DNA from: Symbiobacterium terraclitae
GTDB taxonomy: Bacteria; Bacillota; Sulfobacillia; Symbiobacteriales; Symbiobacteriaceae
NCBI RefSeq assembly: GCF_017874315.1
Contig: NZ_JAGGLG010000001.1
Location: forward strand, 1 to 64,000
DNA length: 64,000 bases
Reading direction: 5' to 3'
The notes beneath the pieces were generated by a model. That model had not been told where the DNA came from. It saw only the letters and a list, made by a program, of their open reading frames with translations, and ran no database searches. Positions 27,901-34,864 of this stretch are shown one piece after another. A program made the position numbers and the translations under genes. The stretch's first letter is position 1, and each line of letters opens with the position of its first letter.

Positions 27901-28205
27901 CCGGGGAGGGCTACCTGACCGCGGCGGAGGTGCGGCGGCGACGGGCGGGCGAGCTGGTGAAGGTGGCGGGCCTGCCCGTCTGCCCGCACCGGCCGCCGAC
28001 CAAGTCGGGCAAGATCGTCGTCTTCCTCTCGCTGGAGGACGAGACCGGCCTGATCGACCTTACCGTTTTCGAAGACGTATATCAGCGCTACGGCCACCTG
28101 ATCTTCACCGACCCGCGCCCGCCGCTGGCCGCGTTGGGGCGGGTCGACCGCCGGGGCGGGCATGTCTCCGTCACAGTCAACAGGTTACGGCTGTTGGATA
28201 CTTGA
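24996..28205 (+). CDS. dnaE2: Error-prone DNA polymerase DnaE2
   Basis: 1069 aa C-family polymerase that copies past DNA lesions as part of the SOS mutasome. The PHP domain starts at residue 4 ([20 protein letters not shown], then LTDHNN). The catalytic acids are in [16 protein letters not shown] (Asp399 and Asp401 region). The palm/finger motif [22 protein letters not shown] and the C-terminal OB fold ([20 protein letters not shown]) are intact. Its length is typical of DnaE2 (about 1050-1080) and shorter than DnaE1. The context with imuB and DUF6504 supports DnaE2. AAGGAG precedes ATG 24996; longer in-frame starts run through a tandem repeat. Confidence 0.95.
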   Translation: MCFVHLHVHSPFSFLDGASRLDALIAEAALHGMPALALTDHNNVSGAVRFQRKAQEAGIQPIQGAELTLEGGYHLTLLATGPKGFANLNRLITAAHLGQEPRPELGTMLALAPNHDRLQPKAPMSALAHDTDGLIALSGCRRGEIPSLILRGRLAEAEAAARRYAAWFPGRFYLELHDERLPGEQALNRALRDLGEALGLLLVATGNVHYRTREEFFVHDLLTCVRTLTRLDQPHPERPLNAERYLKPPEVMAERFRDFPGAVANTLAIAERCRPVLDLDARLFPEFQTPDGSHPAAYLSRLVYDGAARRYGRITERVRRRLEHELTIITRLGYEDYFLLVWDVVRFARERSIRCAGRGSAADSAVAYCLFITDVDAIERGLLFERFMSLERAEKPDIDIDFDARRRDEVAAYVYRKYGAEHVASVCTYNTFHARSAVRDLGKAMGFQDAELDYLAKRIPWHADADEILAVISRYPELRRSGIPWHKFEQLVEAMARVARFPRFIGTHLGGLVISRRPLLEVTPLQVAAKGQVICQFDKEYVEDLGLVKLDLLSLRTFTAIDDAVRAIGDIDYEQIPHGDAATYEMLGVGESIGVFQLESPAQRALQARLKPDRFEDIVASVAIIRPGPIKGNMVEPFLARRHGQEEVTYLHPKLKPILEKTYGVVLFQEQVIEIATAVAGFTPGEADQLRRVMTHARNREDMEAIGRLFREKAIAAGVDSAVADTIFSYIQGYASYGFCEAHAAAFANTAYKTAYLVRHYPAEYFAAIMSSMPMGYYPINTLAVDARRRGVGLLPVDINRSDVAFTVEAWTPEAWASFWGTEPFAPEYPATGKAIRIGLKAVTGVGEPAAAAIVEARGAQEFRSLADLVHRTGGSLARGPLEALVLAGAFDRLHPNRRAALWQVARLLEAERLRRERGAGQATLLGGAEAEAPAIADFSAAERYLKEYELTGLMIRTHYMRFVRDRLAGEGYLTAAEVRRRRAGELVKVAGLPVCPHRPPTKSGKIVVFLSLEDETGLIDLTVFEDVYQRYGHLIFTDPRPPLAALGRVDRRGGHVSVTVNRLRLLDT

Positions 28206-28287
28206 CGGGCATACTATACTGGATTACGTGCGGCCGCGCCGAAAGCGTGCGGCCTCACACGCACTTGTCAACTGTGAGGTGGACCTG

Positions 28288-28737
28288 TTGCAGAAAGTCG
28301 GACGGAATGACCCCTGCCCCTGCGGAAGCGGAAAGAAGTACAAGGCCTGCTGCGGCCAGTACCACGCCGGCATTCAGTACCCCGATACTGTAGAGCGGAT
28401 GATCCGGAGCCGCTTCACCGCCTATGCCATAGGTGACGTAAACTACCTCTACCGCACGACCCACCCCGACAACGAGGCGCTGGTGGGGAAGACGGAGGAG
28501 GAATACAAGCGGGAGACCTTGCTCTACTGCCAGCAGGTGGACTTCACCCGCCTTGTGGTGCACCACACCGAACCCGAGGACGAAAGCGGCATCGCGCGCG
28601 GCACGCTGACGGCCTGGTATAAGATCGCCGGCCAACCGGAGGATTCGTTCACCGAGCGGTCGGAGTTCGTGCGGGTGGACGGCCGCCTGCTCTATCTGAA
28701 CGGGACCGAGGTCGAGGCCCAGGCTGCCGACGACTGA
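28288..28737 (+). CDS. YchJ-like protein with SEC-C zinc motif
   Basis: 149 aa from TTG 28288. The N-terminal SEC-C motif [20 protein letters not shown] binds zinc, as at the end of SecA. The following region ([27 protein letters not shown] when read on) has the NTF2-like YchJ fold with a hydrophobic core. Function is unknown. TTG 28288 is chosen because AGGTGG lies 5 nt upstream; longer frames to 28162 run into the end of dnaE2. Followed by a terminator. Confidence 0.78.
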   Translation: MQKVGRNDPCPCGSGKKYKACCGQYHAGIQYPDTVERMIRSRFTAYAIGDVNYLYRTTHPDNEALVGKTEEEYKRETLLYCQQVDFTRLVVHHTEPEDESGIARGTLTAWYKIAGQPEDSFTERSEFVRVDGRLLYLNGTEVEAQAADD

Positions 28738-28745
28738 ACGGGCGG

Positions 28746-28772
28746 AAGGGGGCAAATGCCCCCTTTCGGCTT
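28746..28772 (+). terminator. Rho-independent terminator after the SEC-C gene
   Basis: AAGGGGGC at 28746-28753 pairs with GCCCCCTT at 28758-28765 across an AAAT loop; CTTTTG follows. Confidence 0.8.
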
Positions 28773-28816
28773 TTGTGGAACTGGATCGCGCTCTGTTCAC
28801 GTCAAACAAGAGTAAG

Positions 28817-28850
28817 TTGCTATAGCGGCCCTCTCTGATTTTGCTATAGT
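28817..28850 (+). promoter_or_regulatory. Direct repeat and putative -10 region before the LCP gene
   Basis: TTGCTATAG occurs twice, at 28817-28825 and 28842-28850. The second copy includes TATAGT, a good -10 box, 40 bp before the start codon. No -35 box lies at standard distance, so an activator or another sigma factor may use the repeated element. Confidence 0.4.
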
Positions 28851-28889
28851 AGTACAAGCAAACTATGCACGTGACGAGGAGGGAGGCCC

Positions 28890-30395
28890 GTGTACCGCGT
28901 ACCCAACAAGCACCGGCGGAGAAAGAACTGGCGCTGGCTGGTCCCGCTCGTCGCCATCCTCGCAATCTTCGCCGCCGTGCGGGCCATCTCCCTCTACCGC
29001 CCCTTCCAGGCGCCCGCCTCGGCCAACCCGACCGCGCCGGGGCAGGAGGAGCCTGAACCGCCAGGCTCCGAGGGTCTCGAGACGCTGCCGGGAGACCGCC
29101 AGACCTTCCTGGTGATGGGCGTCGAGGGCTGGGAGGGCGAGTGGGGCCGGTCCGACTCGATGATGGTGGTCTCCTACGATCCCGCGGCGCAGCGGGTTGC
29201 GATGCTCTCGATCCCGCGGGACCTGTGGACGAAGATCCCCGGCCACGGCTACGACAAGATCAACCACGCCTTCGCCTACGGCGGCCCGACGCTCTCCGTG
29301 GAGACCGTGGAGCGGCTGCTGGGCATCGACATCAACCACTGGGTCGCCGTCTCCTTCGAGGGATTCGTCGAGGTGATCGACGCCCTGGGCGGTGTGGAGG
29401 TCAACCCGCCGGAGCCGCTCTACTACCACGATCCCTATGACACCCGGTTCGGCCCGGACGGCCTCGTGATCGACATCGCGGCGGGACCGCAGGTGATGGA
29501 CGGGCTGACGGCGCTGAAGTACGCCCGGTTCCGGGCGGATGCCGAGGGCGACATCGGCCGCATGCGCCGCCAGCAGGAGATCATCAAGGCCGCCGTGAAG
29601 AAGGCCGCCACGCCGGCCATCATCGGCCGGGCGCCCCAGCTGATCTCCGCACTGTACAGCACCATCGGCACCGACATGAGCGTGGGCGAGATGATCTCCC
29701 TGGCCTCCAAGGGCCGGCCGGCGCTCTCCAACCCCATCGTGACGGGCACGCTCACGGCCGATGAGTACTGGATCGATGGCGTGTTCTACTTCGGCGCCGA
29801 CCTGGTCGATCTGCGGACAGCCGCCTACGAACTGCTGGTGGGGGAGCAGCCCCCGGAAGCCTTCGTGGCAAAGGCGAAGGCCGACAACGAGGAGTACCAG
29901 GCCGTCCTGCAGGAAGCGTACGCCCGGTCGCAGGCCGCCGCCGCCGAGATGGGTGAGTCCGGTGAGGAGGAGCCCGGCGATGAGTCCGGCGAGGACGGTG
30001 ACGGTGCGACCGGCGAGGGTGGCGCCGGTGACGACGGCGACGGCGGCGAGCCCGGCGAGGGCAGCGAGGGCGGCGGCGACGACGGCGAGCACCCGGACGA
30101 GGACACCGCTCTCGCCCCCATCAAGGCGACCGTCAACCTGGTGGACGCCACCGGGCGCGGCATCGCCTGGGAGTACGTGGACCGCCTCGAGGCCGTGGGC
30201 CTGCAGGTGGCCCGGGTGCACGAGAGCTCGGCAGTGATCAGCTCGACCATGGCCGTCGTGCGGGTCGCCGGCGTCGATGTCGCCGACGAGCTCAACAGCG
30301 TGCTGCCGAGGGTGGTCTACGCCGTGATCCCCGACCCGACGTCCGCCCAGGACGTCGACCTGATCCTCGGCACGGACCTGTTGCCTGAGGAGTGA
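28890..30395 (+). CDS. LytR-CpsA-Psr (LCP) family cell-wall polymer ligase
   Basis: 501 aa. A basic N-terminus and one membrane helix (WLVPLVAILAIFAAVRAI) anchor it with the catalytic domain outside. The LCP domain (about 70-250) has GRSDSMMVVSYDP, SIPRDLWTKIPGHGYDKINH and YARFRADAEGDIGRMRRQQ, with the Arg/Asp residues that bind the pyrophosphate-lipid substrate. An acidic Gly/Asp/Glu linker (about 350-410) separates it from a LytR_C domain (about 412-495). It likely transfers a polymer to peptidoglycan. GTG start with GAGGAGGGAGG. Confidence 0.92.
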   Translation: MYRVPNKHRRRKNWRWLVPLVAILAIFAAVRAISLYRPFQAPASANPTAPGQEEPEPPGSEGLETLPGDRQTFLVMGVEGWEGEWGRSDSMMVVSYDPAAQRVAMLSIPRDLWTKIPGHGYDKINHAFAYGGPTLSVETVERLLGIDINHWVAVSFEGFVEVIDALGGVEVNPPEPLYYHDPYDTRFGPDGLVIDIAAGPQVMDGLTALKYARFRADAEGDIGRMRRQQEIIKAAVKKAATPAIIGRAPQLISALYSTIGTDMSVGEMISLASKGRPALSNPIVTGTLTADEYWIDGVFYFGADLVDLRTAAYELLVGEQPPEAFVAKAKADNEEYQAVLQEAYARSQAAAAEMGESGEEEPGDESGEDGDGATGEGGAGDDGDGGEPGEGSEGGGDDGEHPDEDTALAPIKATVNLVDATGRGIAWEYVDRLEAVGLQVARVHESSAVISSTMAVVRVAGVDVADELNSVLPRVVYAVIPDPTSAQDVDLILGTDLLPEE

Positions 30396-30397
30396 CC

Positions 30398-30454
30398 GAC
30401 GGACAAGCGAGTCACCGACAGGCAAGTGAGTCACCGACAGGCAAGTGAGTCACC
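30398..30454 (+). repeat. Three short direct repeats (19 bp)
   Basis: The unit GACAGGCAAGTGAGTCACC occurs three times in tandem just after the LCP stop codon; the first copy differs at two positions. The last copy doubles as the left arm of the terminator. Confidence 0.8.
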
Positions 30455-30480
30455 CCGCATCCCGGCGGTGGCTCATTTTG
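30446..30480 (+). terminator. Rho-independent terminator after the LCP gene
   Basis: TGAGTCACC at 30446-30454 pairs with GGTGGCTCA at 30467-30475 with one wobble pair; TTTTG follows at 30476-30480. Confidence 0.75.
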
Positions 30481-30599
30481 CTGCCCACCGGTCTCCCACT
30501 GCGTGGCCAGACGTGGGGCGGTGCTTACAGAAGGCCGCTAAGTCCCGGAAGAGGGCGGCAGGGACGAAGCATACCCCAGCGAGCGCACCGCTGACCGCC

Positions 30600-31375
30600 T
30601 GGTGGGCTCGCAACCCTGGCTCCAACGGCAAGGTTTTGCGCCGCGCCGCACCTGGGCGGTGGCCAAAAACCTTGCCGTTCAGCCGTAAAGCACCCGGTGA
30701 TCAGCGGAGTCATGCTCACAGGATGCCTCGCGGCCCTCTGGAAAAGGGGGCATGAGATGCTTCAAATACCCCCTGGGGCACCTCCGGCCACCCATCGGAC
30801 CCACAACCCCGGCTCCAACGGCAAGGATTTGAGCCACCCCGCACCTGGGCGGTGGCCAAAAACCTTGCCGTTTAGCCCTAGAACACCCGCTGATCAGCGG
30901 AGTCATGCTCACAGGATGCCTCGCGGCCCTCTGGAGAAGGGGGAACGAGATGCTTGAAATACCCCCTGGGGCACCTCCGGCCACCCATCGGACCCACAAC
31001 CCCGGCTCCAACGGCAAGGTTTTGAGCCACCCCGCACCTGGGCGGTGGCCAAAAACCTTGCCGTTCAATCCTAAAGCACCTGGTCATCGGCAGAGTAGCG
31101 CCCACAGGATGCCTCGCAGCCCACCGGGGAGGGGAGTATGAGATGCTTCGAATACCCCCGGGGGCTTCTCGAACCGCCGGGCGGACACAGCCCCCCGGCT
31201 CCAACGGCAAGGATTTGAGCCACCCCGCACCTGGGCGGTGGCCAAAAACCTTGCCGTTCAATCCTAAAGCACCTGGTGATCAGCGGACCTAAAGCACCGG
31301 ATGGTCAGCGGACGTAAGGCACCCGGTGACCAGCGGAGTCGCGCCCACAGGATGCCCCGAGGCCCTCCTGCCCAC
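30600..31375. repeat. Array of 193-bp tandem repeats, each carrying a large hairpin
   Basis: Four copies of a perfect-spaced hairpin core lie at 30625-30678, 30818-30871, 31011-31064 and 31204-31257, exactly 193 bp apart. Each core starts ACGGCAAGG, contains GCCACC and GGTGGC around a loop with GCACCTGGGC, and ends CCTTGCCGT, so it folds into one long stem of about 54 nt. Sequence between cores is also conserved (CACAGGATGCC, then ATACCCCC). A more decayed partial unit precedes the array from about 30500. The last unit has three copies of a 24-bp subrepeat (31263-31340). No protein-coding potential is convincing. Confidence 0.92.
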
Positions 31376-31411
31376 GCGATTTGACCTTGAACTTCCACCT
31401 GAGGAATCTGC

Positions 31412-31440
31412 TTGACACCCAGGTAATCGCCGACTACACT
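31412..31440 (+). promoter_or_regulatory. Promoter of the Fur-family regulator gene
   Basis: TTGACA (31412-31417, perfect) and TACACT (31435-31440) with a 17-bp spacer. The start codon is 45 bp downstream. Confidence 0.75.
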
Positions 31441-31445
31441 CAGAT

Positions 31446-31457
31446 AGGAATTTTCCT
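31446..31457. promoter_or_regulatory. Palindrome next to the promoter, candidate regulator site
   Basis: AGGAATTTTCCT, a symmetric 5-bp inverted repeat with a 2-bp centre, lies right after the -10 box. A site here could allow autorepression by the encoded Fur-family protein. It does not match a known Fur or Zur box clearly. Confidence 0.35.
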
Positions 31458-31484
31458 GTTTGCGGTCAGAGGGGAGGAGCGCAG

Positions 31485-31925
31485 ATGACGGTTGAGCAGG
31501 TGCTTCAGCGCCTCAGGGAGATGGGCTGCAAGCTGACGCCGCAGCGCCGGCTGATCGTCGAGGTGCTGCTGAATGCCGGCGATGCGGAGCTGACGGCAGA
31601 CGAGATCTACCAGCAGGTGCGGGCGGTCTACCCCGAGGTCGGCCTCGACACGATCTACCGCAACCTGCGGCTGATGGGGCGGCTCAACGTGGTCACCGAG
31701 GTGCGGCTGCCCGGGCGGCTCGCGCAGTACTCCCTCAACCGGACCGCCCACGCCCATTCCCTGGTCTGCCTCGAGTGCGGCGCCGAGATCCCCATGGGCC
31801 ACTGCCCCATCAAGGAGCTGGAGGCTGTGGCGCTGGAGCAGCACGGATTCGTGATCTCGTCTCACCGCATCGAGCTCTTCGGCTACTGCCCGGCCTGCGC
31901 AGCGCGGGAGAACGCCCCGACCTAG
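31485..31925 (+). CDS. Fur-family metal-dependent regulator (probably Zur)
   Basis: 146 aa. Winged-helix N-terminus (KLTPQRRLIVEVLL, TADEIYQQVR, GLDTIYRNLRLM) and a C-terminal dimer domain with the metal-sensing HAHSLVCLEC segment. Cys95, Cys98, Cys135 and Cys138 form the two CxxC pairs of the structural zinc site. Placement upstream of a zinc-type ABC importer (32210-34740) suggests Zur, the zinc uptake repressor, but Mn- or Fe-sensing cannot be excluded. GAGGGGAGGAG precedes the ATG. Confidence 0.85.
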   Translation: MTVEQVLQRLREMGCKLTPQRRLIVEVLLNAGDAELTADEIYQQVRAVYPEVGLDTIYRNLRLMGRLNVVTEVRLPGRLAQYSLNRTAHAHSLVCLECGAEIPMGHCPIKELEAVALEQHGFVISSHRIELFGYCPACAARENAPT

Positions 31926-31985
31926 CGGGCGGCCCTGGCAGCGCCGCAGCGTCTCGGCTCCTTCCCTGCACCGCCTCCACCGCAT

Positions 31986-32170
31986 CGCCGTCGCGTTCCC
32001 GCCGTGTCCCCGTCGCACCCCGCCGTGTCCCCGTCGCATTCCCGCCGTGTTCTCATCGCATTCCCGCCGGGTTCCCATCGCATTCCCGCCATGTCCCCGT
32101 CGCATTCGCACCCTGTCCCCATCGCATCCCCGCCATGTCCCCGCCGTGTCCCCGCCATGTCCCCACCCCA
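31986..32170. repeat. Minisatellite of 21-22 bp units
   Basis: About seven tandem copies of a unit like TTCCCGCCGTGTCCCCGTCG followed by CA, 21-22 bp long and with scattered substitutions, occupy most of the 284-bp gap between the regulator gene and the ABC substrate-binding gene. The array is strongly strand-asymmetric (C-rich on plus). The last part collapses to shorter units. Nothing else is seen in the gap except the ribosome site of the next gene. Confidence 0.85.
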
Positions 32171-32209
32171 TGCCCCGCGTCTCTTCGCAACAAGGAGGTT
32201 CTCCACCCC

Positions 32210-33157
32210 GTGCGCTGGTTCAGATCGCTCCTGATCCTGTTGATCCCCCTGCTGGCCGTGGGCTGCACCCGGGCCGGGCAGCCCGGTCCAGGGGCCACGG
32301 CCTTCGCCGGCGACGGCCGGCTGAAGGTGGCGGCCAGCATCTATCCGGTCTACGAGTTCGCGCGGGCAGTGGGGGGAGACCGCATCGACCTGGTGCTGCT
32401 CGTTCCTCCCGGCACCGAGCCCCACGACTGGGAGCCCTCGGTGGGCGACGTCCGGACGCTCAACGCCGCCGACATCTTCCTCTACAGCGGAGCAGGGTTC
32501 GAGCACTGGGTCGACCAGGCGCTGGCCTCCCTGGACAACCGGGACCTCGTGGCGGTGGAGACCAGCGGGGGGTTCGACCTGCTGGCTGGGTCCAGCGAAG
32601 CAGAGGACCATGAGGGCCACGACCACGGCGACCTGGACCCGCACCTGTGGCTCGACCCGGCCGGTGCGGCGCACATGGTGGAGCGCATCGCTGAGGCGCT
32701 CTCCGCGGCCGACCCCGCCGACGCCGACGCCTACCGCACCAACGCGGCCGCCTACCGGGCGGAGCTGGCAGCACTGGACCAGGAGTTCAGCGCGGGCCTC
32801 GCCCAGTGCCGGCGGCGGGTCTTCTTCACCACCCACGCAGCGTTCGGCTACCTGGCGCATCGGTACGGCCTCGAGCAGCGGGCGATCATGGGCCTCTCCC
32901 CCGACGCCGAGCCGACCCCCAGGGCGCTGAAGGCCGTCGTGGAGGAGGCGCGGGAGAACGACGTGCGCCACATCTTCTTCGAGTCGCTGGTGAGCGACAG
33001 GGTGGCCCGGGTGGTGGCGGACGAGATCGGCGCCTCGACCCTGGTGCTCAACCCCTTCGAGGGGCTCACCCCCGAGCAGGTGGCTGCCGGCGAGAGCTAC
33101 CTCAGCGTGATGCGCCAGAACCTGGCCAACCTGCGCGTGGCACTGGAGTGCGAGTGA
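32210..33157 (+). CDS. Metal (zinc-type) ABC transporter substrate-binding lipoprotein
   Basis: 315 aa. Signal and lipobox LLIPLLAVGC (Cys near 19). Family A-1 (ZnuA/AdcA) marks: VAASIYPVYEFARAVGGD, the metal ligand His in PPGTEPHDWEPSV, a short His/Asp-rich loop (EDHEGHDHGDLDPHLWLDP) typical of zinc-binding members, HAAFGYLAHRYGL with ligand His, and FFESLVSDRVARVVADE with the last acid. It captures metal outside the membrane for the ABC pair downstream. GTG 32210 has AAGGAGG 12 nt upstream. Operon with the next two genes (1-nt gap, then 8-nt overlap). Confidence 0.9.
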   Translation: MRWFRSLLILLIPLLAVGCTRAGQPGPGATAFAGDGRLKVAASIYPVYEFARAVGGDRIDLVLLVPPGTEPHDWEPSVGDVRTLNAADIFLYSGAGFEHWVDQALASLDNRDLVAVETSGGFDLLAGSSEAEDHEGHDHGDLDPHLWLDPAGAAHMVERIAEALSAADPADADAYRTNAAAYRAELAALDQEFSAGLAQCRRRVFFTTHAAFGYLAHRYGLEQRAIMGLSPDAEPTPRALKAVVEEARENDVRHIFFESLVSDRVARVVADEIGASTLVLNPFEGLTPEQVAAGESYLSVMRQNLANLRVALECE

Positions 33158-33158
33158 C

Positions 33159-33938
33159 ATGAACGCAAACCCGATCGTAGAGCTGCGCGACGTCAGTTTC
33201 GCCTACGGTAAGGACCTGGTGCTGGACCGCGTCAGCCTGACTGTCGGGCGCGGCGAGTACCTGGGACTGATCGGCCCCAACGGGTCGGGCAAGACGACCC
33301 TGCTCCGGCTGATGCTGGGGCTCCTGCCCGCCGTGAAGGGCGAGGTGCTGCTGTTCGGCACCCCCGTGCGCCGCTTCCGCCAGCGCTGGCGCGTGGGGTA
33401 CGTGGCCCAGAAGGCGGCGTCCTTCAACTCCGCCTTCCCGGCGACGGTCGAGGAGGTCGTCGCCACGGGCCTCGCCGCCCGCCGAGGGCTCCTGCGCCCG
33501 TTCACGGCGTCCGACCGCCGGGCCGTCTACCTGGCGCTCGACCGCGTGGGGATGCTCCCGTTCAAGGACCGACTGATCGGCCGGCTTTCCGGCGGCCAGC
33601 AGCAGCGCGTCTTCATCGCCCGGGCCCTGGTGAGCCGGCCGGAGCTGCTGATCCTCGACGAGCCGACCGTCGGCGTGGACGCCTCCGCCGAGGCCCAGTT
33701 CTACCAGCTGATCCGCAGCCTGCGCACCGAGATGGGGCTGACGGTCATCCTGGTCTCCCACGACATCGGTGCGGTGGCCCACGAGGTCTCTGCGCTGGCC
33801 TGCCTCAACCGGCGGCTCTTCTACCACGGCTCCCCGGCCGATTTCGGCACCGAGGAGCAGCTCTGCGAGCTGTACGGCCACCAGGTGGTGCGCATCCAGC
33901 ACCATCACCACCACGGGGAGGGGTCGCCCGATGCTTGA
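33159..33938 (+). CDS. Metal ABC transporter ATP-binding protein
   Basis: 259 aa. Walker [11 protein letters not shown]-loop GYVAQKA, signature LSGGQQQR, Walker [13 protein letters not shown] and the H-loop VSHD are all present. Sequence style ([17 protein letters not shown]) is that of ZnuC/MntB-type ATPases. The C-terminus carries a run of five His residues ([10 protein letters not shown]), which could bind the transported metal. ATG 33159 lies 1 nt after the substrate-binding gene. Confidence 0.92.
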   Translation: MNANPIVELRDVSFAYGKDLVLDRVSLTVGRGEYLGLIGPNGSGKTTLLRLMLGLLPAVKGEVLLFGTPVRRFRQRWRVGYVAQKAASFNSAFPATVEEVVATGLAARRGLLRPFTASDRRAVYLALDRVGMLPFKDRLIGRLSGGQQQRVFIARALVSRPELLILDEPTVGVDASAEAQFYQLIRSLRTEMGLTVILVSHDIGAVAHEVSALACLNRRLFYHGSPADFGTEEQLCELYGHQVVRIQHHHHHGEGSPDA

Positions 33939-34740
33939 GATGCTGACGCTCTCCTTCATGCAGCGGGCCCTGGTCGCCGGGTTGATCGTCGCCGTGGTTG
34001 CGCCCTCCATCGGGCTCTTCCTCGTTCTGCGGCGCCTGGCGCTCTACGGCGACGCGCTCTCCCACGTGACGCTCACCGGCGTGGCGGCGGGCATGCTGGC
34101 CGGCACCTACCCCGTGGCCACCGGGCTCGCCTTCGCGGTGGCCGCCTCGCTGGGGATGGACTGGCTCCGGCAGTCGTACCGCAAGTACAGCGAGATGGCG
34201 GTGGCCATCGTCCTGGCCGGCGCTCTGGCGCTGGCGGTGATCCTGCTCTCGCTGGCCGCCGGGAGCACCGGCGAGATCATGGCCTACCTGTTCGGCTCCA
34301 TCGTCACCGTGAGCAGGACGGACGTCCTCGTGATCGCAGTGCTCGGCGTGGTCGTGCTGGGCGTCCTGTCTGCCGTCTATAAGGAGCTGCTCGCCACCAC
34401 GTTCGACGAGGAGTACGCCCGCATCGGCGGGATGCCCGTGCGGCTGCTGAACATGCTCTTCTACGTGCTCGTGGCGCTGACGGTGGGGCTGACGATGCGG
34501 GTCGTGGGCGCACTGCTGGTCTCCTCGCTCATGGTGGTCCCGGTGGGTGCCGCCCTGCAGGTGGCCCGCTCGTTTCGCGGCGCCCTGCTGCTCTCTGTGG
34601 GCTTCGGCCTGCTCTCCGTGCTGGTCGGGTTGAGCCTCGCCTACCTGCTGGACCTCGCCCCCGGCGGCACCGTGGTCTTCACGGCCGTGGTGATTCTGCT
34701 GCTCGTCACCGCCTACAAGCGCATTCGTTCGCTGGAGTAG
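33931..34740 (+). CDS. Metal ABC transporter permease
   Basis: 269 aa, eight to nine membrane helices, ABC-3 family (ZnuB type). Marks: ALVAGLIVAVVAPSIGLFLVLRR at the start, LALYGDALSHVTLTGVAAGM with the conserved His, and EYARIGGMPVRLLN. It forms the channel for the importer. It overlaps the ATPase gene by 8 nt. A very strong terminator follows, so regulator gene plus importer form a bounded unit (31412-34797). Confidence 0.92.
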   Translation: MLEMLTLSFMQRALVAGLIVAVVAPSIGLFLVLRRLALYGDALSHVTLTGVAAGMLAGTYPVATGLAFAVAASLGMDWLRQSYRKYSEMAVAIVLAGALALAVILLSLAAGSTGEIMAYLFGSIVTVSRTDVLVIAVLGVVVLGVLSAVYKELLATTFDEEYARIGGMPVRLLNMLFYVLVALTVGLTMRVVGALLVSSLMVVPVGAALQVARSFRGALLLSVGFGLLSVLVGLSLAYLLDLAPGGTVVFTAVVILLLVTAYKRIRSLE

Positions 34741-34751
34741 GGCCTGGGCAA

Positions 34752-34800
34752 AGCGAAGGGCTCCCCTGCACATCCCGTGCGGGGGAGCCCTTCGCTGTCT
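34752..34800 (+). terminator. Long-stem terminator after the metal importer operon
   Basis: A 15-bp perfect stem (34752-34766 with 34782-34796) whose loop holds an additional GCAC/GTGC mini-stem, followed by GTCTT. Confidence 0.8.
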
Positions 34801-34864
34801 TAACGGGGAAGCCTTGCCGTTGTCTGTACTGAGTTGTCGCCACCTGTAGGGTGGAGCCTTAGCG

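Noticed and set aside
24720-28163. A 1147-codon open frame on the minus strand opposite dnaE2
   Set aside because: Opposite-strand frames are kept open by high third-position GC. Its translation lacks any family motif, while the plus-strand frame has complete DnaE2 motifs.
28202-28220. TTGACG and TATACT before the SEC-C gene as a promoter
   Set aside because: The boxes are only 7 bp apart, so they cannot form one promoter; the gene may be read through from dnaE2.
30679-31261. Two repeat-bearing minus-strand frames that begin MNGKVFGHRPGAGW
   Set aside because: They are translations of the 193-bp hairpin array. No ribosome sites, and similarity between them follows only from DNA repetition.
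31775-32209. N-terminal extension of the substrate-binding protein through the minisatellite
   Set aside because: The frame is open but Arg/Pro/Ser-rich, overlaps the regulator gene, and lies before a clear signal peptide with its own AAGGAGG site.
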